Shown here piece by piece: positions 12,162-24,270 of a DNA stretch of 64,000 nucleotides. The stretch's first letter is position 1. Each line of letters opens with the position of its first letter. Below the pieces are notes generated by a model. It saw only the letters and a program-made list of their open reading frames with translations, was not told where the DNA came from and made no database searches. Source of the DNA: Paramecium pentaurelia (lineage: Eukaryota; Ciliophora; Oligohymenophorea; Peniculida; Parameciidae); the NCBI GenBank assembly GCA_905183005.1, contig CAJJDO010000015.1:136587-200586 (forward strand), given 5' to 3'. The position numbers and the translations under genes are program-made.

Positions 12162-15100
12162 ATGGACACTATTAAATAAAAATGGAAAAACTATACACTT
12201 TAAAAACGTCTTAAAGACCTATGGGAGGATTACAAGAAAGTTTCAAATTTATCAGAAGATCCATAAACACTAAAGAAGTAATTTGAATTTTACTAAAAGA
12301 TTTTAACAATTTCTTGAATAAGCAAATATAACAATTAAAAATTTTTTAAAAAGCAATGATCAACAGTTAGAAGTCATTTTAGGTGATGCTAATTAAATTT
12401 TGGTAGTGATATTAGATTATTTGAATAAATTTCCTGAAATCTAAAAAAGGTTATAATTTGTTTATAATAATCTTTAGAAATGCAGATTAAGGGCAATTAG
12501 TTTAAGACATAATGGAATAATGTATTTAATTGGCTGAACAAATTTTAAGAGAACCAAAGTATCGTAAAAGTGTTGAAAATTCTCATAATGTATTGTCTGA
12601 CTTTCTAAATTTAATTGAAAAAGCATAGAAAACTGAATCTAAAGTTCTTATCATAAAATTGATTGTATAAACTATTTTGTAACAAAGGTTTTATTTTCAG
12701 AAAATCTCAATTAAAGGATTGAATTTTTTGAATAATAAGGATTCCACAAATTGCTTTCAATATTAATGAATAAGGATCCATAACTTAATCGAGTAATATC
12801 TAAGGCACTCTTGCATTTTTTACTTATAGAAGATATAAATTAAGTAGTTATATGCAATGTAGATGATAGTCAAGAATAAACAATCAAATAAAAATTTAGT
12901 AAAATAGCAGGATCATTGAGATCATTTGCATTTTAAGGTATTAAATCATTATTTATATAACATCAGAACTCTCTAAGGTTTTCCTTCCAACTTAAAATAA
13001 TAAACAATTAAGTATTAAGTAGTTTTCTGTTGAAAAAAAGGAAATTTTAACCTTAGAATAAGCTATAGAATAATAGATAAGTTTGCAATCAATATTTGAA
13101 GTTGATTTAAGTTTCTATATGAATTCACAATCAATAAGTAGATCAACTTCAGATTAGGATTAAAATAAAAATGAAATTTATGAAAAAATTATCAGTATTA
13201 GTAGTACTCCTCCAGATAGACTTGCCTTATCATAAACATAATCTGAGAGATCTTAATCTGAAGATATACTTAAAGAATTTTAAGTACTTTAAGGGGGATT
13301 TAAAGCAATTTTAGAAACATTAGAAAAAGCTACATCTGAAGTTTAAGTAGATTTGCTTTAGACTATTTAAGAAATCCTTTAAAATAATGCTAGAAATAAA
13401 ATAGAGTTTAAAAGAGTGAATGGTTATCAAATATTAAGTGATTTTATTAGCCATAAAGATTTAGAGGATGAATAATTTTAATAATAATTCTACAATTTTT
13501 TAAAACAAATATCAACTACAGATACTGAGATTGATGATTTAGATGCATTTACTTTGATGCTTGAATTATTACCTGTATAATAGGATAAAATTCTAAATAT
13601 TATTGTTGAAGTATTGAATTAAAATTGGAAAAATGTCATAATTGCAAAAAGATTAAAATTGTATTATTATTTAGCTATAATTTAAATGAGATAATATTTA
13701 TCCTCTGAATAAATTACCGAAAAGTTCTGCAATATTGATAACGAATATATGTTTACAAATTTTAAAAATATTTTAATTAAAGTTAAATTTCAATAATCAG
13801 ATGAAACATGCTAATAACTATTTTAACTTTATGAATAATTAAATTAGTTAGAAGGATTTTATAGTCTTGAATTTGAAGCTATCTAAAGTTAATTAGCCAT
13901 ATTATTTATTGATGATATTGATAAATTTAAATAAATTGTTGGATTTACATTCAAAATGATAGAAATGAAAATGAGTAAAAAATGTAGATATATGAATTCC
14001 TTTGATCATTAAAGTGAATTAGCATTTAGAAATTTTAGTATCATTTTTGAGTAAATTTATCAAACATTCTTATAAGCCAAAAAAAACAATATGTAAATGG
14101 CCAAGGATTAATCTAATTATGTATTTTTTATATAAATTGTTGAAATTATTAATTAATTTTTAGTATGTGATCATAATGTATAAAAACAGGAAGTAGATAT
14201 ATTTAAAAATATGGTTAGTTAAAATAGATGTGAATAATTTATGAATTTAATCAATAAAAATCTCAAACTAATACAAAGTAAATAAATACTAGAATTATTT
14301 GATTTTGAATATAACGAAAAAAGTAATCTAGCAATTGCTAATTTACAATTCCGTTTGAATTAAGTTTTGTTTAATTCATTGGCAGGAATTATGAGACATA
14401 ATGATTTAAAAATAGAGCCTTAAATGGTTTTATATTTAATCTATTCTTAATATGAAATGTGGAATGCTTTAGAATAACAACCCCAAAATCCAATAACTCC
14501 TTTATTAGAATTCTTGATGGATATTTCAAAGTTAAATTCATAATATTTATAATGTATATCACTCTTTTTTTTCAAAATCAAATTGCATGATGAAAACACT
14601 TTAGTGATTGAAAATCTCATATAGTTTTTAAAGCAAAATGATTTCAAAAATTAAGAATAAATATTAAATATGGTTATTTCAATCTGTAAGAATTTACCAC
14701 ATTATTATGATATGGTAAATCTATATCCAGTTTTAATTTAATTTATAGAAATATACTTAAATAAAGTGGATTTAGAGCCATGGTTTGATTTTGTATTTTC
14801 AGGAGAAACAATAAAAAAATTAAACGAATAAAATTATGGAGTTACAATGAGTGATATACTAAGTTTGTTATCAATTCATAGTATGTTTTAGGATAAAGTA
14901 TTTGATAAAATGATAAATGGTGAATATTTAACAAATTCATTTGCAACTCTTTAATATGAAACAACAAAAGAATAAAGTATTAAATTATCAAATATATTAT
15001 ATCTGTTGAATGCTAAAAGTAACAAAATTAAGGTAATTATTGTTTTAATATTATTAGAATCCCATTTACAGTAATAAATAGAAATTCTTTTAATTGATAT

Positions 15101-16585
15101 AAAAATTAATCAATGCAGAAGAGTTTTCAAATTAATTATGTAATACTGTATATAAACTTGTATTTTGGAATTTTGATAGTTATCATTTACTTTATACAGA
15201 AAACAGCAGTAATGTTTCTTCAGTAATGGGTAGAAGTGAATTTGCAGAAATAATTTAAAAAACTTAAAAATAATATATAGAAAATAAACAACCTATTTAA
15301 CATATAACAAATTTAGAATCATTGGAACTTTTCTTTTTAATGTTAGGTAAAAATAAATCTCAAAATTATATAATTGAAATTTTGAAGATTTTTGAATCTA
15401 TTTTGGATAATTAAAATTTAGCTACTTTATTAGATTCAAATATTATATAAAGTTTATGTATGTTATTGTAAAATTCAGACAAGAGAATTGCATAATAAAT
15501 TTATAAAATAATTAGGACAATTATATAATATGATTTGAGTAAATCAAACAAATTGAAAATTATAGATATTTTAAAAAGACATGATGATTCATCTCATATT
15601 TTAATAGATTATTTGAAAGATTTATTATAAAATCCAGTAATAAAAAATGATCATGTAACCTTTTTAAAAAATTTTGACTTTTTAGTAAAGAATTTTGAAG
15701 AATTAGTTGGTTTTAATGAAGAAATAGATATTTTATTATTTTAAATAATAAATTTGATGGCATCTAAAAATTCTCCAGAAATACGATCAGTATTAAAATA
15801 ATTAAATTTATTTGAATTTAGAGATAATTTGGCATTGTAAATAATAAAATATAAAATGGAACCATAATAATTAATGGATATTCTATCAGGAATTCCATTT
15901 GCATAATTATGTAATAGTAGAAATTTTAAAGAATCCCATTGTATGGCTTATTTATTATAAAGATTGATTTAACATAAAGATCATTTTGGATTAACTCTTT
16001 TAATTATTAAGATTTTAAAATACGATATATCATAAATAGAAGATAATAGAAAATATGTAAGTAAGCTTTTATAGAATGATTAATTGATTAATTTCTTTTA
16101 TCCACAAATGTTAAGAAAATAGAGCAAAAGTTTAAAATGTTTTGATTAAGATGATCAAAAAATTTAAAGATCTAATTCACCAGAAACAGATGCAGCATTT
16201 TCTTAGAATATGACTGTTGATCAATTTCTAAATTTATTTTTCAGTGATAAATTGTAAGATGAACGATAGCAAATCAAATTAACATTAGAAAGAGCTCTTA
16301 TTCCAGTTGAAAGTGAAAATAAGAAATAAATTATGAAATATAATATGAAAAAATAAAATCGATTAGTTAAATTATCAGAATAAGAATAAAGTGATAATTT
16401 AAAAGTAAAATCTATTAAATATTTAGATTTAAACTTCAAATAATGATTGGGAATTTAAGATATAATCTCGTTTAAAAAAGAGTAATGAAAGATCAAAAAT
16501 GAGAATTCAAAAATAATAAGAATAATTTGAATAATTATTGGCTGATGGAGAAAACTAATGGTTTAATTTGTGTTTAGGATAATGA
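12162..16585 (+). CDS. very large helical protein, possible ARM/HEAT-type repeats
   Basis: Unknown family. Coding character continues across 4.4 kb, about 1,400 residues, from ATG 12162 to TGA 16583-16585. The sequence is Leu/Ile-rich amphipathic helices with frequent short repeats reminiscent of ARM/HEAT scaffolds (for example LLFQIINLMASKNSPEIRSV and LTLLIIKILKYDIS). There are no membrane segments and no recognised catalytic motif. The last 100 residues are charged (contains FFSDKLQDERQQIKL and SNERSKMRIQKQQE). Introns used: 22 nt near 12276 (AAG acceptor, so uncertain), one of 22 nt near 16402-16423, and others in the middle that I could not place exactly. I saw no intergenic-looking break, so I treat it as one gene; a split into two is possible. 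An E3-ligase, trafficking or ciliary scaffold role cannot be chosen from the sequence. Confidence 0.6.
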
Positions 16586-17114
16586 AAATTATATATATAT
16601 ATATATATATATTAAAGTTTGTTTGTATTGAAAATTCAATTTATACAATCATATGAATAGAATTTTCTTATAAAAACTTAAATTTTTGTATTTTAGTATG
16701 ATAGATAAATTCAAATTTCATTTCCAAAGCAAGAACTTTAAGATAGATTAAAATATGGGTTTGAAATTAGAGCACAAAATAATGCTAAGTGATAACCCTT
16801 TTAAGATATGATTCATATAATGGATATTTTGATGATATACTTCAATACTTTGTTATCAAGGAGATTTGAGTAATTATTGAACCTGAAAAGGTAAATTAGT
16901 TTTTTAAATACATGATCTGCTTAATGGATTATACTAAAGAAGAAATCTTTTGTAGAACTTTACCTTATCATATATATCATAATTTATTCATTTTTTGTCC
17001 TTTATTTTCATTTTGAATATATAAGTTTTGGTTAGATAAAGCTGCAAATGTCTAATTTGTAAAATTAGATGTGACTAATATCTGAACTATTGATTTTTTT
17101 AAATTATTAACGAA
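16586..17114. other. intergenic region with (AT)n run and a short ORF
   Basis: Holds an (AT)n run at about 16590-16613 and a 52-codon ORF from 16698 (starts MIDKFKFHFQSKNF) that ends at TGA near 16854. Coding-like words appear briefly in more than one frame after it, so a small broken gene is possible. I see no family motif. Confidence 0.45.
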
Positions 17115-18218
17115 ATGATTAAAACTGCGTATAAGAAGCAGCCACTCATTCCTAAATTGTCTAATTTAACTTCTGCAATTGAAATTTAACAGCCTTTATC
17201 TTGTAGATAATAAAAATAGACATATGTTTCATTTATTTAACCTTCAATAAAAACTACAAGACATAAGGAAAATAGTTATAAATATACAAAAACTCCAACA
17301 AAATCAGATCATGCTAGCTTGAATGTAAGTAAACATAGCAGATCACCAAATAGTTCTCAAATTCAATCTAGTTAAGCAATCTTAAATGTTTTAAATCAAA
17401 ATATCAGATTAAGATAATAACAATAATCATATTAATAATAAAACTATAAATCAAACAATGTTACTCCCTAAAAGCAAATTTAACAAGAAGAATAGAATAA
17501 AATTGATAAATAATAAACATAAGAATTGTACTAATAAATAATTAAATAAAGACAATAAAGTATTCGAAATAATTAACAAACTATTTGTTGCATAAATCAT
17601 GCAGAGAAAAAAGCAAAATATTTTAAAGTAAATGAAAAACAAGAGAGATTATATTTATGTTCTTTTTGTGCTATTTAAGAAGCATATGATGGATTCATAT
17701 ATGATATGAAAACTAATTCATTAATTCCTAAAAAACAATAATAAAGAAGTTGGACTTTGAAATATGAAGAACCAATCACTATAGAATAGAACAAAAAGTT
17801 ATAATAATTAAATGAATTCTTAGAATTAGCAAAATAATTATATGATTCTGCAAAAACAAAAAAAGAAATATCATTAAAGTATAGTATCTAAGAAATTCTT
17901 GCAGAAATTGAAAACATTAGTTAAGATATAATAAATAATGCATAAAATATCATCCAAAATGTAGAATCAAAATCATTCTAGATGATATTGTAAAATTATG
18001 TAAATAGATTGCAATAATTTGATATAATTATTAACAAATAAAATTGTGTAAATAAATTACCTTTGAAAAAGTAAGTTTTAATTAGTTTCTAAAATAAAGA
18101 TAGCTTTGTGAATCCTGATTAAATGGAATCAACAGATTCACTTATGTTAAGAGAATCAGAAACTTAGCACTTTTTGGATGATTGTAATGATGTTACTTTA
18201 TATTCACCAAATTTCTGA
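17115..18218 (+). CDS. Gln-rich coiled-coil protein with a Cys/His (B-box-like) cluster
   Basis: Intronless frame of 367 residues from ATG 17115 to TGA 18216-18218. The first ~155 residues are basic and Gln/Ser-rich, probably disordered (contains KYTKTPTKSDHAS). The centre has a compact metal-site-like cluster, CCINHAEKKAKYF then LYLCSFCAIQEAYDG, which resembles a B-box zinc finger (Cx2H...CxxC). The C-terminal half is a coiled coil (contains QLNEFLELAKQLYDSAKTKK) and an acidic tail. A B-box followed by a coiled coil recalls the TRIM arrangement without a RING, but the cluster is short and the match is mine by eye. Partner and location are unknown. Confidence 0.75.
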
Positions 18219-18848
18219 AAATAATTATATGTGTAATTCATCTTTATCAATTTAAAAATATATCACAATTAGATATTTTATTCTATCTAATTAGTTTTTA
18301 TAATCAGAAATTTATTTAATATTGTAATATAAATAATAATCAAACTATTAATTAAATACTAAAAAATATCTAATTATAGATTCTAATTCCATCTATGGAA
18401 TTATATATAGAGAATATACTATTTTAAAATAGAAATAAATATTACTATTGAATGAAACAGATTTTCCAAAACATTTTCTATTTTATCAAGTTAAAAGAAC
18501 TTAAATTAAGATGTCAACTAAAAATATTTAATAACTAAGTAAGCTTGAAAGATAGATTAGAAAAGAGTTTTGAGTTTTTCTATTAAATTGAAATTAAGAA
18601 ATTATTTACTCTATATTAAATATTTTATAGGCTTATTTGTTGAAAAGATATAAAATTCATCCTATGATCTTTGAGAATCAAATATGATTATAAAAAATTA
18701 GAAATCAAATCTAAAAGCATATTGATTAATTATTTTAAAACAAAGCTAATAAAAAGATCTTGAAAATACAATTATCTTCTTTATAATAATATTATTAAAT
18801 TAGTTTTTAGATATAAAATTGATTGTAGTATGGCTCTTATTAAGATTT
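18219..18848. other. intergenic region with possible relic ORF
   Basis: An AT-rich spacer. A 66-codon plus-strand ORF (about 18450-18650) contains LKELKLRCQLKIF and SLKDRLEKSFEFF, which look protein-like, but it has no recognisable relatives and no downstream exon that I could join. It may be a gene remnant or chance. Confidence 0.4.
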
Positions 18849-19092
18849 ATGAATAAATGTAGGAAATATCTTTACTCATTAGATCCAATTCAATGGATGA
18901 ATCCAGTAAACCAATCAAAAAGCTAATTCTCCTCAGAATACCTCTCTTAAATAAAAAAATTTGATGCTTATTATGAATAGTCTTCTTCAAATTAGCATTT
19001 TGATTGGTTTACTGGATTCCTAAATGACTTAGGCTAATTAAAATCGATATTAGAAAGCATGTGTAAATATTAAAGATTTATGATTATTATAT
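18849..19092 (+). other. possible 5' exon containing a long inverted repeat
   Basis: A plus-strand frame from ATG 18849 reads MNKCRKYLYSLDPIQWMNPV and continues with good-looking composition to about 19085. It is one frame off from the gene that begins at 19093, and no intron of the right length joins them. It may be a missed 5' exon, a separate short gene or a relic. The 29-bp inverted repeat at 18900-19018 lies inside it, so each arm would encode different residues (NPVNQSKSQF and HFDWFTGF). Confidence 0.3.
18900..19018. repeat. 29-bp inverted repeat, 61-bp spacer
   Basis: Left arm 18900-18928 and right arm 18990-19018 are reverse complements with a single mismatch (18921 against 18997). 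The inner core CCAGTAAACCAATCAAAA is perfect. The transcript could fold as a long hairpin with a 61-nt loop. It could be a remnant of a small inverted-repeat element or a regulatory hairpin. Confidence 0.85.
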
Positions 19093-19953
19093 ATGAACAA
19101 GTAATTTGAGTAACAAAGAGTAGCTTCTGTTGTAAAAAGGAATTTACAAAAGTTTAAAATACTAGTAGGCGATAAAGAAAAGAAATTTAATGATCTCTTA
19201 ACTCCATTTACGAAACTCGATACCTTTATAGATGCCAAATCTATACTCAAATCAATAGTAAAGCCATCTAATAAAATATTGGATCCCTTAACAACTTGTG
19301 AAATTCAAAGGTAATAATAACAGAGAAGCACATTTGTTAATGGAGATTATAACTCTGATAATTTTTATGAAGATGTTGATTAATTGATCAATCACTTAGA
19401 AAAAGAATAATCAGAAATGATAACAGTTGGAACAAAGAAAATAAGTAAAAGCGAAATACTCGAATTCAAATCAAAACATCCAAATTATGAATAAGTTAGT
19501 AAACAATTTGCTGAGAAATCTAGGAGAATGATTGCAAATTTGAATAGACAATCTACAAGAATATTTAATAAGAAATACTCATTGATACATCTATCCCCTA
19601 GATAATCAATTAGTAATCAAAATATTGCTTTAAATTCAGAGAGAGATCCATCATCATCAAAATATTCTCATTCTAAACACCTTCAAGGGTTAGAGTTAAG
19701 ACAATAAAAGTCTCAATTTAAAATAAAAACAGAACCCAAATCTCAAAGAAACTATAACTAAAAAATTCAATAACTAATTAATGATATTGAAGGAGTACAT
19801 AAATAGATGATAGATGAAACAGGTCAATTATAAAAAAAAACCAGTAGGTTTATCTTAAACTAATCTAAAAGTAATTCTAAAATTGCTTAATTCGACTATC
19901 TTGCTTCTGATACAAATTTTGCATTTACAAAAATAAAAAAAAGAATAATTTGA
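19093..19953 (+). CDS. basic coiled-coil protein of unknown function
   Basis: Intronless 286-residue frame from ATG 19093 to TGA 19951-19953. It is rich in Lys, Ser, Gln and Asn. The N-terminal third contains KFNDLLTPFTKLDTFIDAKS, the middle EMITVGTKKISKSEILEF and RRMIANLNRQSTRIF, and the end QQLINDIEGVHKQMI and SDTNFAFTKIKKR. Short helices but no membrane segment, signal peptide or known motif. A stop lies in frame just upstream of the ATG, so this start holds unless the upstream ORF at 18849 is a spliced exon. Confidence 0.7.
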
Positions 19954-20894
19954 TTAATAATTCAATTTTATAATAAATTTTATTTTGTTTATTGAATTTT
20001 ATAAAATCTTAGAATATTTTTTCATATATCATATAAATAATTATATCCTCTTATTCCACTATTTTGAAATTAATAAATTAGAAATAAAATAAATTAATTC
20101 ACATCACTTCAATAATTATTTATAAATCTCAATATGGCATTATTTATATATACTTATAGTAAATTTCAATTGAGAAACCTTTATGAACCTTAGAATAAAA
20201 ATGATAAATTTATAAATAAATAAAACCATTTTGATATATTGGATTTAAAAATTTTAATGGTAAATCCAATATTTATTTGAATATAGAAGTAAAAAATCCA
20301 AAGATTAAAGGCCTTATATTAATTATTATTAATTCTATTTAAAAATATTTATTGAAACACTTTTCTATAACTTGAAATGATTTAAAATAATTTTAACTAA
20401 ATAAATAACAAATCTTAAATAATTAAATTGTATTTAAATTTCAAATTTATGGATTTCCAAGCAATTTATAATTATTTAAATAAAATGAATTTTAATTTTA
20501 ATCATTTTATAAATATTAGATTCAATATAAAAAGCAGAACAAGATCCTTTTTGAATACTATTAATATTATCATTATATCATTTGATATATTTTTTCGATT
20601 CCTTTTGATTCAAATATTATTAATGTAGGGGATCCTATGCAAAAAAAGATTCTATTACTTAACTTGAAATTGATTAACAAAAAAAAGTATTTGATATTTC
20701 TATTTCTTCTATAAATTTCTTAAAAGAAGTATTTTATGATTTAATTAATGTACCTAATAATCGTTTTATATATTTAATAAGAATTTTAATATCAAATAAA
20801 TATTAGATATAAAGCGAACACAGTCTAGTTTTGTTTTTATAATAATATTATCTCTAGTTTAATTTTATTATATTAAAATATTAAAATAAATAAA
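19954..20894. other. long intergenic region, no gene
   Basis: A 941-bp, extremely AT-rich spacer, the longest in the window. I see no supported gene; an ORF at 20428-20628 has no protein-like features. It contains a perfect hairpin (20236-20272), listed separately. Confidence 0.6.
20236..20272. repeat. perfect 12-bp inverted repeat (hairpin)
   Basis: Arms ATATTGGATTTA (20236-20247) and TAAATCCAATAT (20261-20272) are exact reverse complements around a 13-nt loop. It has no T-tract of terminator type and no nearby gene end within about 280 bp, so its role is unknown. Confidence 0.75.
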
Positions 20895-22629
20895 ATGGTT
20901 TTTGCAAAAATAGCATTAGGAACAGCAGGTGCAGTTACTATTGGATATATATTTGTACCACCATTTAATAGAAAACTTGAAAGAAATGTTCTAAGACCAA
21001 TTAGAAATTATAGAAGACATTTATAATAAGAAGATTCATTCAAGACTGAAGTATGTCACTAATAAAATTTGTTAGGAAGAATTCTATCAATTCTTAGGAA
21101 GTGTTGCTTTAGGTACCTTGAGAATGTTTACAATCGAAAGCGATTGAAGAATTATTATATATTAAATAATATCAAATATAATTAAAGAATGATCAAGCTT
21201 CGTTATTTTTTTGCCAATATTCACAAAACTAAAGCTTATGATAATCTAATGAAATAATAGAAAGCTTAAGTAGAATTAGTTAAGGATTACATGAATAAAA
21301 TGAAGAATGCAAAATCGTAAATACTATTTATATATAAAGGGATGATGAGTTAATCAAATTAAAATATTAATCAATAAATGAATTTCATAAATTAAAAGAT
21401 GAATAAGCTGGCATTCTTGAGTAAATCAAATTAGAAAAAAAGAAAAATTTTGAGAAACATTTAATTAGTATGGAAGTTGATCCTGCAGATATAGAATTAC
21501 TTTATAAAGGAAAATAAAAGAAAAATAAAGATGAAATAGTAGTTGAGAGTGAAAATCAAAACACTAATAATGAATAAAACACAAAATAAGCATAAGAATA
21601 AACAAAAATAAATGTTCCTAAAAATTTAGAAATCAGAAATTTAGCATCTCCTATTAGAACTTAAGGACATCTCATTTTATTAGGTGTTTAAAGACATAAT
21701 GCATAGCATTCTACATATGTTTATGGTAAGAAATTTAATTAATAATTTTAGATGCTCTATTTCATTTGAAACCATAGGTTATTATGACTGATTTGCCTGT
21801 AGATGATCCATTTTTTATTAAAACTGAAAGTAATTACAAATAAACATGGAAATCTTTTATTGAAAATAAACTTACTCCAACTTTCCTTATTAATCCATAA
21901 CCTATCACTTTACCAGATGTTCATTTACATAAAAATAAAGTAAATTGGATTTTTGAAAATAATATATCTAAGAACTCTTAATTTATTATCAATCCAACCA
22001 ATATAAGTGAAATTACTAAATCTGTATTTGATAAGGAAATTGAAATAATTGATATTCTTAAAACTCCATTTTTATTCAGTTATCATCATACAACACCTAT
22101 AGTAATTAATGGATATCCTGAATTAAATTATAGATATTATTTAGCAGAGAATTGTTAGCTAGATGATTTAAAAGAGTTATTAAAAGAAAAAAAGATTGCA
22201 AAACAAGAAAAAAGAAGAAACTTTGATCCTTTCTTATTATAACCAGACTTATTTATTTTACCAAAAATTAAATTTATGATTGAAATAATTAAAATGAGTA
22301 AATATGTTATTTTTATTTTAGCTTTAACATCATATAGTACTGGTGTAATTATAACAGAATCAAATAAAATTAATTAGATTGAAGAAGAGTGGAAATAGTC
22401 TTCACATCGATCAATTTCAACAGATTTAAGAACTTAGATATATCCAGTAAAACCTATTAAAGAGACAGAAGAATTTATTAAAAAATTAATCATTTTAGAT
22501 GAACTTATCTCACCATTCATATATGATAATTTTGTTAAATTTAATAGCTTTCCTTATCAATTTAATTCAGTTTTTAAGATAAGTTTATAATAATATTGGG
22601 ATAATTACAAAAATTAATTATCAAGATGA
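20895..22629 (+). CDS. protein with N-terminal hydrophobic segment and weak TraB-like core
   Basis: About 553 residues after removing introns of 23, 26 and 24 nt. The N-terminus has a glycine/alanine-rich hydrophobic segment (KIALGTAGAVTIGYIF) followed by basic residues, as in an inner-membrane or mitochondrial anchor. A charged helical region follows, then a conserved-looking core: GHLILLGVQRHNAQHSTYVY, and after the splice ALFHLKPQVIMTDLP. The order 'strand - GxxHxxxxS - KPxVIxxDL' recalls TraB/PrgY-type proteins, in which this pattern begins the domain. The remaining sequence, ending at TGA 22627-22629, has no motif that I recognise. The exon structure around 21050-21240 is uncertain. Alternative: an unrelated ciliate-specific membrane protein. 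Confidence 0.6.
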
Positions 22630-22953
22630 GTGATTGTTTATAGGTTATAATGAATATAGAAATAGAAATTCAATTAAAAAAGTATTTTAAATATTTATCA
22701 ATATCATTGATTTTATGTACAAAATAATTATATATAAAGTAATTTTGTAGATAATAATTATTATTATTTCTTTATTTTTTATCCATTTATTTGATATCAA
22801 TTGAATAAAATCTATTTCATAATTTCTATGTTATTAATTAATTAATCATTTGATTTCATTTAATTAGTATTATATAATAGATAATTAAATTTGAGTATCA
22901 GAATTTCTTGTATATTTTAAGTGAGCGCATTTTTTATTTTAAATAATAAATTT
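22630..22953. other. intergenic region
   Basis: AT-rich spacer between two plus-strand genes, presumably the 3' end of one and the promoter of RPA3. Nothing else is seen. Confidence 0.6.
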
Positions 22954-23311
22954 ATGACAGATATTCCAACTAGTTATTAAAGAATTAATGCAGACATGAT
23001 AACAAAATTCAAAGGCTAATATGTCACACTTGTTGGAAAATTAATATAAAACAAAGGAGATTATGTTGAATTTATGGTAGATGGAAGTAAAAATTATCAG
23101 ATTTTATATAGCAATTGTAAAAGTGACTGAAATTGAAGAAGTTCCTGAGAGTAATGAAGATATCCTTTTAGAAATAAGAGGCAAATTAAATGATGATGGT
23201 TATTTAGAAGCAAAAGAATTTACAGAATTAGATTAGACATTTGATTTCGAACTATATAAAAAAGTGATAAATATGGTTTAAGGTCAATTTAGAGAACTGT
23301 TTTATGATTGA
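22954..23311 (+). CDS. RPA3: replication protein A 14-kDa subunit (RPA3/Rfa3)
   Basis: Smallest subunit of the trimeric single-stranded-DNA-binding complex used in replication, repair and recombination. It has one OB fold. Removing a 25-nt intron (near 23083-23107) gives 110 residues, the usual size. Diagnostic stretches are RINADMITKFKGQYVTLVGK at the N-terminus, the DGTIVKV strand rebuilt across the intron, and FDFELYKKVINMV near the C-terminus, all in the order seen in RPA3 of other eukaryotes. The acidic loop EEVPESNEDILLE is also typical. It would pair with RPA1 and RPA2 encoded elsewhere. Confidence 0.9.
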
Positions 23312-23501
23312 ATTAATTAATTAATGAAGTAAAATTATTACACTTCAAATATGCTATTTTATTTTAAGTTTTTGTTTGTATATATTTATGTAAAAATTCT
23401 GATAAAAATTAAGAATCTCAATTTTAACATTTTATGCTAAAAACTAACTTATTACTTATTATTTATTGAAAATTTCTCCATAACTTAATTGAAAATTATA
23501 G

Positions 23502-24270
23502 ATGAGAAGTATTAAGTATTTAAAATAGCAATTAGTATTATTTGATTTATTTGTAAAAACAGTTAGGTTTCTGATACTTTTTCAGTAAAATTGTCTAATT
23601 ATCTATAGGATAAACAAGTATATGCTTCATAAAATAAATATCAATCAAAATGGATTTTAAAAAAAGAAATAAAAATTCTATAAATAGAGATATTTATAAG
23701 ATCTTCCTATAAATTCTACAAAATTGCATTTATTTTTTAGATATTTAATAAGTATAGATAAAATTGTGATGAATAAAAATTAAAAAAAATATTAATATAG
23801 ATAATTTACATTTATTTTAAAGCCTATAAAATTGAAATTATTGTTAATAGAGATATTAGGAAAGAGCATCAAATATAATTGTAAAGGAATCAACAAAATT
23901 TAAGAATAATAGGCTCCATAATAAACTTTTGATAATTATGAAAATAATCTATTTATTAAAAATTTGCAAATAAGTTTAAGGATTTGTGTTTGAATATAAA
24001 AAACCTCCTGATCCTTTATAAGACTTAAAGAATAATTAAAAAGACAAAAACTAAATATAAAAATAATATTAAAAAATAATTTACTAGATTTCAATAATGA
24101 GACTGTTATCTTACACTAATATTAATCTATTGATCAAATTTTATAATTAAAAAATCAAAAGATTAGCATTAAGAGTTAAAATAGATTAAAATAAAAATAT
24201 CCAAAGGCAAATTTATAAAAGATAAATACTTATCAAAATTCTTTTATGATAGAATATAATAATATTATTA
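23502..24270 (+). CDS. poorly resolved gene, coiled-coil-like segments
   Basis: Several plus-strand stretches look coding but lie in different frames: a 163-codon frame from ATG 23502 (contains KIQEQQAPQQTFDNYENN), a piece around GFVFEYKKPPDP near 23985, and a strong helical piece NNETVILHQYQSIDQILQLK near 24090. I could not find introns that join them cleanly. The gene converges on the USP-like gene (-). Its second half is repeated exactly in the downstream duplicate (24892 onward). It may be a real gene with misplaced borders, or a decayed one. Confidence 0.3.

Noticed and set aside
12138..16613. Telomere-like or centromere-like meaning for the (TA)n runs
   Set aside because: They are short dinucleotide runs in spacers; the C4A2/C3A3 repeats of ciliate telomeres are absent.
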